Assembly: GCA_963573385.1 (NCBI GenBank) | Contig: CAUYLG010018019.1 | Span: 1-64,000, forward strand | DNA: 64,000 nucleotides | Source: Cacajao melanocephalus | Lineage: Eukaryota; Chordata; Mammalia; Primates; Pitheciidae | Direction: 5' to 3' | Part shown: positions 34,052 through 44,377 of the stretch, one piece after another | How the letters are laid out: each line of letters opens with the position of its first letter | Position numbering within the stretch: the first letter of the stretch is position 1 | Translations under genes and position numbers: made by a program | The notes under the pieces: model-generated | Database searches by the model: none | The model's input: the letters and a program-made list of their open reading frames with translations, nothing else | What the model was told of the DNA's origin: nothing

Positions 34052-36402
34052 GACACATACAGATATAACTTGTTTTGTTGAACTTTGCTTTATTGCTCTT
34101 TGCATATCATGCATTTTTTACATATTGAAGGTTTGTGGCAACCCTGCATTGAGCAAGTGTATCAGCATCATTTTTACAACAGCATGTGCTCTCTCTTTGT
34201 CTTTGTTTTTAACTTTATGTTATGATTATATGTGTTACAGTGATGTGCCATTGGCAATCCTTGATGTTTCTAATTGCTTTGGGGTGACACAGACTGTGCT
34301 TATGTAAGTAGTCAAACTTATGCAACAAATGTTTTATGTGTTCTGACTGCTCCATTGACCAGCCTTGGGGCCTTCCTTTCCTCAGGCCTCCCTATTCTCT
34401 GAGACACAGCAATATTGGATTTAGGCCAAATAATAACCATACAGTGGCCTCTAAGTGTTCAAGTGAAAGGAAAAGTTGCATGTCTTTAACTGTAAATAAA
34501 AAGCTAAGAATGATTAAGTATATTGAAAAAAGGAACGTGGAAAGCTGAAATCAGCTCCAAACTAAGCCTCTTGTACCAATTAGCTATGGTGTGAATGCAA
34601 AGGAAAAGTTCTTGAAAGAAATTAGAAGTGCTACTCCAGTGAATGCAAAAATAAGAAGGTAACACAACCTTGTTGCTGATATGAAGGAAGTTTAGGCTGT
34701 CTGGATAGAAGATCAAATCAGCTAGAATATTTCCTTAAGCAAAAGCCTAATTCAGAGCAAGGCTCTTACTCTCTTTAATTCCATGAAGGCTAAAAGAGAG
34801 GTGAGAAAGGTGCCAAAAAAAAAGAGAGAGAGAGAGAGTTTGAAGCTAGCAGAGGTTGGTTCAGGAAGTTTAAGAGAGCATCAAATAACAGTACAAGGTG
34901 AAACAGCAATAGCTGACGTAGAAACTGTAGCAAGTTATCCTGAAGATCAGGCTAAGATCACTGATGAATGTGGCTATACTGAACAAGTGATTTTTAATAT
35001 AGACAAAACAGTCTTTTATTAGAAGAAGTTGCCATCTAGAGCTTGTATAGCTAAAGAAGGGTTACTTCTTGACTTCAAATCTTCAAAGGACCAATTGACT
35101 CTCTGGACAGAATATTATGCAGCTGGTGACTTTAAGTTGTTTTACTGAACTTTGCCAATAATGGTGAGAAATACTTGTCTACTGTTTCAAAACCCTAGTG
35201 CTATTAAAAATTATGCTAAATCTATTTTGCTTGTGCTCTGGAGATGAAATAACGAAGTCTGGAAAAAACATATAAGTGCACATCATGGTTTACTGAATAT
35301 TTTAAGCCCATTGTTGAGAACTTTTCCTTAGAAAAAATATTTCTTTTAAAATATTACTGCTCAATGACAATGCACCTGGTCACCTGATCGCTCTAATTGA
35401 GATGTCTACGGAGATTAATGTTGTTTTCATGCTTACTAATACAGCATCCATTCTGAAGCTCATTGATCGAGGAGAATTTTGATTTTCAAGTCTTATGATT
35501 TCATAAATACATTTTCTAATTCTATGGTTGCCAAAGATATTGATTCTTCTGATGGATCTGGGCAAAGTCGGAAAGGATTAATCCTTCTGGATCTCATTGA
35601 GAACATTTATAAATCATGGTAGAAGGTCAAAATATCAACATTAACAGAAGTTTGGAAGAAATTGATTTCATCCCTCATAGATACTTTTGAGAGACTCAAG
35701 GCTTCAGTGGGGTAAATAACTGCAAATGTGGTAGAAATAGCAAAAGAACTAGAATTAGAAGTGGAGCTTGAAAATGTGACTCAATTGCTGCTATCTCATG
35801 GTAAAACTTGAATGGTTGAGAATTTGTTTATTTGAATAAACAAAATTGCTTCTTGAGATGAAGTCTAATCTTGGTGAAGATGCTATAGAACATTGTTGAA
35901 ACAACAGAAGATTTAGAATATTGCATAAAGTTTATAAAGCAATGGTAGGATTTGAGAAGGTTGATTCTAATTTTGAAAGAAGTCCTACTGTGGATAAAAT
36001 GCTATCCATAGCATTGCATGCTACAGGAAAATCCTTCATGAAAGGAAGAGTCAATCGATACAGCAAATTTTGTTGTTAACTTATTTTACAGAAATTGCCA
36101 CGGCCATCTCAGTCTTCAGCAACCACCACCCTGATCAATCAGCAGCCAATAACATGGAGTCATGAGCATTCACCAGCAAAAAGTTTATGATGATCATTAG
36201 CATTTTTAAGCAGTAATGTATTTGTAATTAAGGTATGTACACTCTTTTTTAGACATAATACTATTGCATACTTAGTACACTACAGTATAGATGTAACTTT
36301 TATATGCATGGCAAAGCCAAAAGAATTCACAGGGCTTGCTTTATTGTGATATTCACTTTATCGCAGTGGTCTGAAAACAAACTCACAATATCTCAGGTAT
36401 GT
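34052..36402 (+). mobile_element. Tigger1 DNA transposon (TcMar-Tigger), near full length
   Basis: A ~2.35 kb element close to the ~2.4 kb family length. The left terminal inverted repeat is worn (ACTTTGCTTTATTGCTCTTT). The right one is clear (TGATATTCACTTTATCGCAG ... CACAATATCTCAGGTATG). The region after the left end (AAGGTTTGTGGCAACCCTGC) and the transposase relic fix the identity and orientation. Tigger elements moved by cut-and-paste with a TA target and have been dead in primates for tens of millions of years. Confidence 0.94.
34444..36200 (+). pseudogene. Tigger1 transposase relic (pogo-like DDE/D), broken
   Basis: An N-terminal helix-turn-helix segment is recognisable (ASKCSSERKS, then SLTVNKKLRMI) from a GTG at 34444 where the family start is probably ATG. 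A central fragment open at 34783-35022 contains QGE...ADVE...ASYPED and the first catalytic Asp in FNIDKTVFY (35002-35004), followed at once by a TAG. The second Asp survives in DNAPGH (35366-35368), and the third in a worn LIDRGEF (35465-35467) just before a TGA. Spacing shows at least one frameshift between the first and second Asp. All three acidic positions persist, but the frame is destroyed. Confidence 0.9.
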
Positions 36403-37094
36403 TTCCACTGTAGTAAAAAAAATTTATATTAATAAATGGTGATGATAATTGAGGATTTGTTTATATTATTAAATGGCACACACACAATTACCCTATCAAG
36501 ATGTATATTTATGCTTGAAACAGTAAAAATTGTTGTTGCTTAAGTTGAAGTGGATAATGTATTATTTCCTTAAGAATCTTTAATTAATTTAGTTTATTAA
36601 GTGGTAGAGAATATAATTTTTAAAGTAAGTATTAATTTAATTGTCTAACTTCATCAGCATTAAACAAAGCACACCATAATTTCCGTATGTACTAAAACAG
36701 GTACTCAACACTTTTTATATTAATAAAAAAATCTACATGGATAATTACTTGATGGACTCCTCATTTAAATGCAAATCAATTCTCTTGAGATATAGGGCAT
36801 TCAATAATTAAATACTACTCTCTGAAAATAACTTTATTCTAAAATAATTTATTCATTACACATTAAGGTTATTATGTGGCTTCAGTAGCCTGAGTTAAAA
36901 AGGTTTAAAAGGCATTAACTCTGTATTTTTTATTCAGTATATTATTTCCATTTACTTTGAATCTAAAAATAAATAAGAATTAATGCCTGCTTTTTCTAAT
37001 AGAATTAACTTTTTAAAATCAGTATTAAATAACAATTATTCAATAATAATTTATTTTAAAATTAATTCTTATTCTCTCTTGAATCCTTGAGAGT
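36403..37094. other. Very AT-rich unique sequence, nothing recognised
   Basis: No gene or repeat family seen. Confidence 0.5.
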
Positions 37095-37252
37095 TCTCCC
37101 TAATGACTAGGCTTAACACCTGGGCAATGGGTTGATCTGTGTAGCAAACCACCATGGCAAACCAAATTTACCTATGTAACAAACCTGCACATCCTGTTAC
37201 ATGTACCTTGGAACTTCAAATAGGTGTTGATATGTATTAAAAAATAACCTTT
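37095..37252 (+). mobile_element. L1 3' end fragment (last ~155 bases)
   Basis: GGGCAATGGGTTGATCTGTG, AGCAAACCACCATGGCAAAC, CCTATGTAACAAACCTGCAC and a terminal AATAGGTGTTGATATG. This is the L1 3' UTR end, very short because of 5' truncation. The tail is a short AAAAAATAA, and no duplication is evident. Confidence 0.88.
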
Positions 37253-38575
37253 GTGCTGTCTCCGTCTCCTACCTTTCTTAGGCCAAATTGGGAAGGGGCT
37301 TAGATTGTCTGCTCAGTCAGCCCCTTCCTCTTACATTATTCTCCACAGTGCCCTCCTCAAGGCACCATGCTACAGTATTTGTTCTTAGGTTGTTTTTATG
37401 AAGGGCATGCATTATTTTCTATACGAAGACTCCACCACTGTGTCTTCAAAGCATGACATAGCATTTATATAAAATTATGCCTCATAAGAAAATGTCATTG
37501 CAGATACCATAAGGTGTTTTAAATGCTAGTCATTCTACATGCAATGGCTTATAAGAATACAAATTATTTTAAACATCCAGTTTCTTGGATGTTTAAAATT
37601 TGTAAGAACCTCCAAATATCTTTTAAATTAAAATATATCAGTGTTAATTTATTACTGATAGGACCACTCTTCATAATTTTTAGAATGAGATTCTGTTAAA
37701 TCAAAATTGACAAAGTAAAAGAAATCTTAATTTTTTTTTTCCTAGTAGATAGTGCATTTATTTAGAGGTTCCCATCCCTTTTAACCACAGAGATCTCTTT
37801 TAACTACAATGTCAGACAATTTAATGGATTCTCAGAAGAGTATCTGAAGTTTTAATGAAAATTCTGATAATTAAAAAAAAAACAAAAAAAGAAATATCTT
37901 TTATTTATTTTCTCATTATTATTTTGTAAATTTAGGTAATTGTATATCAATATGTATCAGCTATAATATGACAAATGCCTATGCCTAAGCCTAAATTAAA
38001 GGATTTGCAATTATATATAAAAATCTGAAACCACTGTCTAGCTATTTCTTTTCACGCACCTTGAGGCAAGGAAAAAATAACGGGTCAATGGACAAAATTA
38101 CCTATTGATTGCTCAACAAAGTGCATCCTATTTTATTATAACAAGTTTTATTTTTCCCTTCTAGCTGTTAGTGTATTGGAAAATCATTTGAAGAATATAT
38201 CAATTAATTGAAGGCTTAAGTATGAGTTTGACTTTTTATGATTAATATAGAAATATATTTCCAAGTGTCTTAATTTTCCTTAAAAATGTTAGATACTATT
38301 ATAATTTGCATAGTATAGGTAAGACTTTTATCATTACTTACTTACATAGGGTCTGCAAAGGAAGCCCTGCAGTCAAATTTTATACTCACTTAATGCCAAG
38401 ATTGGCTGGCTGGCTCATGAAATGATATTGTTGTTTTTCTGCTCTTACCTAGAGTCTCTACGTGTTCTGTCATGTGTCAATTCATGGTTTCTTACTTTCA
38501 GGTCCAGATCTCTGTGCTGGAGTCAGTTCCCCCAATAGAACCAGAGGTAAAACCAGAGACTTGGGGTAATGTAAT
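37253..38575. other. Mostly unique sequence with an exon-like 45-base segment
   Basis: No repeat recognised. It contains the splice-site-bounded segment at 38502-38546 listed separately. An A-rich run lies near 37875-37892. Confidence 0.5.
38502..38546 (+). other. Possible 45-base microexon (splice-site-like borders)
   Basis: Preceded by a pyrimidine-rich TTTCTTACTTTCAG acceptor-like site ending at 38501 and followed by CAGAG|gtaaaa at 38547. The 45 bases have no stop in the first phase (Val-Gln-Ile-Ser-Val-Leu-Glu-Ser-Val-Pro...). Such combinations occur by chance in long non-coding DNA, and no neighbouring exon is seen, so this is only a candidate. Confidence 0.15.
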
Positions 38576-38578
38576 GGG

Positions 38579-38611
<33 letters not shown>

Positions 38612-38622
38612 TGTTTGTGTTT
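38579..38622. repeat. (GT)n microsatellite
   Basis: About 13 uninterrupted GT units, then GTATGTGTGTGTTTGTG. Alternating purine-pyrimidine, so Z-DNA-prone. Confidence 0.93.
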
Positions 38623-40775
38623 GGAGACTAGCATAGGATGAAAGAATGTGGGATAAGAATCAGTTTTGCATAGGGTAATAAGAAGAGACTAATTGGAAGT
38701 TAAAATTATGCGGTGATCAGATGGTAAATTGCAGAAACTTATGATACGTAAGAGGAAGATCCTAAAAAATAGACGCTGTAGTGCTCATAAAGTAAAAACT
38801 GAGTAGTCAAACCAAACATCAGGCTCTCCTAGAAAGTGAGTTAATTAAATGAAAAGAAATATTAATAGTTGAGCGTTAACATGCAGTGGTCATGGTTCTC
38901 TGTCTAAAACTGGGACTTAACGTGCAGTGGTCATGGTTCTTCTCTCCTCTAAAATCATTCACAGAGTAGGTGGAATATGATACAACTTGTAGTCTTACAA
39001 AATTTTAATATTGTAGATAATTTACAAATGATTCAGGCCAGATTGAAAACTATTGTTTTGCTCTCCTGATTCTTTGACTCTGGTGTTCTTATCCTTGAGA
39101 TCATGTATTAGCTAACTCAATTCCTATTGAAAACACAGGTACTGAGCGTAACTCAAATCATGTATGCACTATGTGAATTTTTCTGTATCCTCCTCATATG
39201 TCTATTGGTAGATGTGACTTCTACCATCTGCTTTTATCTTTAGATAAGCAAGATTCCTGCCAGGCTTTGACTTCCACCCTTGGGCTTCCTATACAGGGTT
39301 GTAAAGAGTGGTCTAGATATTTGAAATTATGTTTAAAAGTTATAGATAAAGATATAGACTAAATTTTGATGCAATAACAACCTCAGAACTTTTACAATCA
39401 CTGCTAGGTGAGAGAGAGAGAAAGAGTGAAAAGAGAAAGCCACATGAGCTCTATACTAACTCAACTGTAAAACACAAAGGTTACCTCCACTCACATTCCA
39501 TTTCCCAAAACTAATCCTATAACCGTGCCTAACTGGAAATGAGCATGAATGATTGTGTCGGTCATGATCAAGGAGAGGAAACTGGTTATCAGTCAGTGTC
39601 AATATTGTCCACAAATATGAATGACATTTTACGATGTGTTGATTCTGCCCGTCACCCACAAAAGTACTTTGTGTATAACTGGAAAATTGTATATGCTACA
39701 TTTTTAAAACAATATTTCTCTCCAATGAGCTAAATGTAATAATTGTTTTACATTATTTAACTTAATATATTACTAAGCTTTTTTATATTACTAAGCTTTT
39801 TTTCCACTCAAACCAAAAGTACTGTTACAATCAAAGAAATGAGTTTGTTGTTGTTGTTGTTTAATTTTCAAACACACATTCTGGTCTCAAAACAGAAACA
39901 CTTCTTCAGACCTCAAACACCAACTAAGTCATAATCAATATCTTTTTTATGGTAAGACACTAGACCCAGAATAATAGAAGAAAAACAGTGGAAGATAAAT
40001 TTAAAAGTTAATGGAAGAAAACGTAATTATAGAGAGTTGTAACTATGCTATATTTACTTTTAAACTGGTAATATATATCTAGAAGAAGTAAGGATTCGAT
40101 GAGGAAAGAACAACAGTGAACAAGAGATAGAAGCACTAATTTCTAGACACCTTTTTGACATTAGTTAGTAAAAACAATTTTGGAATAAAACACTGATCTA
40201 TGTTTCTTCAATCTAATTAATTTATAGTATCTCATATATATTTTTTAAAAGGAGTTATTCTTTGAAATGCAACTGATTAGAATATTTTACTATCTTTTCT
40301 GTGAAGTTTAACATTTCATAAGCTTTCACTTTAACTTTCTAATACAATGGAATTATTTCTGTTGTCATTTTATTGTGCAATACCATAGTAAAGCTTTAAA
40401 ACATAAAAAATGCAAAAACAAATGAAATAATAAATAAAGATAAAATTCACAGAATAATTTAGGACACATGTATTCTATTACAACAAATTATCCTATTAAC
40501 TTTTAGAATTGTTCTTTGCTTCTAATATGTCATATGAGAATTTACTAATCTTAAGCTGTTAGATCCTACTTTGCTCACTTCCTTAACCATATTTTCTGCC
40601 TTCATCAGACCCTTGCATTCTTAAGCTTTCTTATCTATGGCAAAATAATATTAATTCATATAAAGATGTATATTTATAAATTTGATGATGATTTCCTCTG
40701 ACTACAGCAGTTGCCCAACTAAGGTGCCACTGTTCTGTCTTTTCTTTTCCAGGTACTCATGTCTATGGGAAACTC
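38623..40775. other. Unique sequence, a short direct duplication, no gene
   Basis: A near-identical ~25-base segment (TGCAGTGGTCATGGTTCT) occurs at about 38882-38899 and 38922-38941, a local duplication. A (TTG)n run lies at about 39845-39861. 39510-39730 is compositionally richer with 60-67-codon ORFs on both strands but no recognised domain. Confidence 0.5.
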
Positions 40776-40781
40776 TGTGTG

Positions 40782-40820
<39 letters not shown>
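40776..40820. repeat. (TG)n microsatellite
   Basis: GTGTGTGTGTGCG followed by about 15 TG units. Z-DNA-prone. It explains the Val/Cys-repeat ORFs at 40682-40956, which are not proteins. Confidence 0.95.
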
Positions 40821-40821
<1 letters not shown>

Positions 40822-41204
40822 GGGAGGACAGTCTCACAACAGCCTTCTCTTTATTTTGGAATTGAATATGGGAGCCTCAATGCTCTACATGTGTGTTCAA
40901 TATTTACATGTTTTCTCTTGAGTTTTTCTTTTTTATGTATTTTTCTCAAAAACTGACCAGTAAAATTAAAAAATATACTAATAGTATTTTATGGACAAAC
41001 ATTTGAATCATAATAAAATGAAAATGATTTCCACAGAAACATATCAATATATATATCACAACTTACAGATTATGTAAGTGTCCCATGAATCAAGACAAGA
41101 GATTCAAAAATGAATGAAACTCCTTCCTTGGTGTCCTCCTTCATTAAATTGTTAGATACCCCAAATTAAAAAGCCTAAGCTTTGATATCAGGTATAAACC
41201 ATAT

Positions 41205-41360
41205 GATTTATATTCATTATCTAATTTTCCATTCACTACTTAATCAGATGAAAAAAACTAATATTGTTCTAGGGACTATAATTTGTTCAAAATCTAATAA
41301 AGGTTAAAGCCAAAATTTACACATAGATATGCCAGATTTCAAAGTCTCTGCTCTTCCCAT
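41205..41360 (+). mobile_element. Possible MIR relic
   Basis: ATTCATTATCTAATTTTCC, later TTACACATAGATATGCCAGA and TTTCAAAGTCTCTGCTCTTC follow MIR order loosely. Highly diverged, so uncertain. Confidence 0.4.
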
Positions 41361-42299
41361 AATGATAGGTTGCTTTCCTTCAGAAAATATATCTAATGAC
41401 CAGGCTTCTGCAATATTAAGATTCAATTAAATTATGAAAAGAGTTATCTGAATTTCAGGAAAAATGTAATAGTTTTCATGGTACAAAAGAAATTAAATTG
41501 ATTATCCTATGGACAATAATGGTAGCTGTACCACAAGAAAAAATATTAAATATTTATAATACAAGGTTTAATAACTGATCATTTTTAGTAACAAGTATGT
41601 TTAGAAAAATAACTTGAACGTCATCTACCTTTTTGATAGATTTATCATGTATACTCACATAATGTGAAAAATATTATTTGGTTTGTGGAAAACAGAATAA
41701 ATACCTGTGAAACATTTTTATCTTTTTAAAACCCTAATCCATTTGAAAAAAGCATCTTTAATATAATTGTGTCATTAAATCTCAAAAAATGGAAATTACG
41801 TTAACAGCAGGATGTTATCTTTTATTGAGGGCAAACAGCAGGGTTGCTGCTAATGAGAACATCATCAATTTATCAGCAAAAGGTCAGCCTAAAGAGCTCT
41901 TTACCTAACTTCTCCCTAAGTAGTTATTTTCTCCTTTTGATGGCATTTTGCACTGACAAGCTAGATTCATATGTGGCTATATTATTATGAATCAATCTCT
42001 ATTATAACAAGAAATACATAACTGCAAGATATACACTGAGGTTGGTACAATACTCAGTAGTTAATTTCTTTCTTTATAAAGAATATTAAGATAATTGTGG
42101 CAATCTTTGTTGTTCATTTATTTTTTAATAGATTGAAATTGTATTTTTGTTGTGAAAATGTTTTCATGTGAAAATTTGGAAAGGTGTAAAGGTATATTAA
42201 GTAATGCATAAGTTTATGGTTGGATTAAAACAGGTCTTAGTACGCATTGACCAGACTTTTATTTTTATTTTCCTAACTGCTTGCTCTTCTAACAGAAAG

Positions 42300-42430
42300 A
42301 TAAAGTGGCAATCAAAATGACAATATCATTTATTGTGAATTTGCAATCTGCCATGCACTAGTCTGTTTTATAAACAAACACCTTTCATTTTAAATTCGTA
42401 GTGACCTTGTAACACTTAACAATGGTATAT
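42300..42430 (+). mobile_element. Possible MIR relic
   Basis: ATATCATTTATTGTGAATTT, GCCATGCACTAGTCTGTTTT and AATTCGTAGTGACCTTGTAA parallel the MIR 5' half (attta-ttgag, tgcca-gcact, tcctc-acaac). Uncertain. Confidence 0.4.
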
Positions 42431-42830
42431 TTTTGTTTGCTTTTCTGTAGATATTTGAAGGCTGTCACAAGAGTTTGTGAATATTTGATTAGAGTTGCTT
42501 TACTAATGATATTCAATAATTTAAATTCAGGCCTTTGGAATATTATTCTGTAGAAGTTGTTGATTACATCACTTGAAAGTCTGTGCTTATAGCAAAAAAA
42601 TATAGCAAAGAATTACTCAAATTAATAACGGGAATACTACTACAAATAAAAAGTAGCCATTAATTCTTTGAAATCAAGACCTAGGGCAGATGGATTCCAT
42701 TGGGCACCTCATTTTCCAAATCTAATCCCTTTATGACTTTTGTTTTGAAATGAAGGAGACTAAGTAACTGGCCACTGGGCTAAAACATGGAGAGAACAAA
42801 TTAATTCGAACCTGACTTTTCTAGTGTCCT

Positions 42831-43233
42831 GATGGTTAATTTTATGTGTCAACTTAGGTAGGTCTAGATGTTGTGGTGTGGTTATCTCTAGAAGGTAACA
42901 TTTAAATCAGTAGACTTGGAATACACCAGATTACCTTCCATAATGTAGGTATGCATCATCTAATGATTACTTGAAGACTCTAAGAGAAAAAAGACTGATG
43001 TCTAAAGGACAAAGTATTTGGCCAACAGACTACTTTTGGACTGGTACTGCAATGTGACCTCTTCCTTGGGTCTTCCAACTTCTGGCCTACCTTGCAGATT
43101 TTTGACTTGCCAGACTCCAAAATTACATAAGCAAATTCCTTAAAATGAAACTCCCTCTTATTCTACCTATCTAATCTATCTATATCTAATATTCTATTGG
43201 TTATGTTTCTCTGAGTAACCCTGATTAACACAG
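42831..43233 (+). mobile_element. LTR-like repeat, near full length, family not named
   Basis: TGATGGTTAATTTTATGTGT CAACTTAGG at the 5' end, AACATTTAAATCAGTAGACT, CCATAATGTAGGTATGCATC, then TATTCTATTGGTTATGTTTC and CCTGATTAACACA at the 3' end. The TG...CA termini and ~400-bp size fit a solo LTR. The piece at 30592-30885 is a related copy's 3' half. A TCTATCTA-like run precedes the end. Confidence 0.7.
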
Positions 43234-44052
43234 TTGATGAATATGTTAATGTAAATGATTTTTTAAAATTTATTTGCCAAATGTGTATATATGTATACTC
43301 CACCTTTATAATTTCCAGTGCTTTTCACTCACTTTTTTGATAGCATTTTGGCCTTTCTTTTTAATCACTATAAAAAGTTTTTCACTTCATCTTTCAAGAA
43401 TTAAATTGGCAGTGCTCAAACAATATAGATAGGGATTAGTCTATAGTTCATATGATCTTCTGGCATGCTCCAAGCATGTAGTATTTTGTATATCATCTTT
43501 ATTTTTCTCTTTTTGATAGTTATTATATGTGATAAAAAGATAGAGAACCATTTTTCAGTGATGTTACAGATGAGTGGAGGGAGTATACAGATAAGTAAAT
43601 CCACAATTGTAACACAATGCAGTATATGTCAGGGCACACAGATGTTACATATTTGGGATATAAACGTACTATTAGAAAGGCCAGAGGAGACTTGCAGTTG
43701 GAAACGATTCTTAGGCAGTTATCTGTAGGGTGAGTAGTAATATTAAAGATAATGTATATTATAGTTGTATTTTTCTGTAACTACCCTATGTGTTTTGCAG
43801 GTATTAACTCATTTAATTCTCACAAAAATAATGCTAATCATTATGATCTTCTTTTAAAAATAAAATAGCTAAAAATGATGAGACATCAAAAAAGGTAAGA
43901 GACAAAGGCAAGAAGAAAGAGTTATCTTGGCAGAGAGATCAACATGGGTAAAATAATGGCAAGAGATAGCATAGCAGAGTGCAGCAACAGAAGTATACTT
44001 AATGTGACCTGGTTGTCATTTGTTTTGTGTTTGTGTGTGCTATGAGTGTTTT
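43234..44052. other. Unique sequence, possible small MIR core
   Basis: A MIR-like word string (GGTATTAACTCATTTAATTC TCACAAAAAT) occurs at about 43800-43830. ORFs at 43416-43604 (minus) and 43465-43728 (plus) have no recognised domain. Confidence 0.45.
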
Positions 44053-44064
44053 AAAGACCAGGGA

Positions 44065-44365
44065 GGTCAGGCACGGTGGTTCATGGCTGTAATCCTACAC
44101 TTTGGGAGGCTGAGGCGGGTAGATCACTTGAGGTCAGGAGTTTAAGACCAGGGAAAAACCCATCTCTACTAAAAAATTAAAGTAAAAATAAAAAATAATA
44201 AGCTGGGGGTGCGGCAGGTGCCTGTAATCCCAGCTACTTGAAAGGCTGAGGCAGGAGGATCTCTTGAACCTGGGGGACAGAGGTTGCAGTGGGCCCAGTT
44301 CATGCCACTGCACCCCAGTCTGTGCAAAAAAGCAAGACCTTATCTGTCTCAAAATATAAAAAAAA
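44065..44365 (+). mobile_element. Alu SINE (AluS-like, diverged) with target duplication
   Basis: From GGTCAGGCACGGTGGTTCAT through the right monomer to an A-tail at about 44350-44365. The flanks carry AAAGACCAGGGA at 44053-44064 and 44366-44377, a 12-base target duplication. A short loss in the left monomer lies after GACCAGGG. Minus-strand ORF 44134-44394 is an Alu translation. Confidence 0.95.
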
Positions 44366-44377
44366 AAAGACCAGGGA

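Larger units (their letters stand above)
40821..42830. other. Unique sequence with MIR relics and a low-repeat segment
   Basis: Faint MIR-like matches at about 41205-41360 and 42300-42430 are listed separately. 41770-42000 is a complex, repeat-free stretch (see findings). No gene. Confidence 0.5.

Noticed and set aside
40682..40956. Cysteine/valine repeat ORFs
   Set aside because: Translation of the (TG)n tract.
43416..43728. Overlapping ORFs on both strands at 43.4-43.7 kb as a small gene
   Set aside because: No recognised domain, no start context or splice signals, and neither frame has codon usage unlike random sequence by eye.
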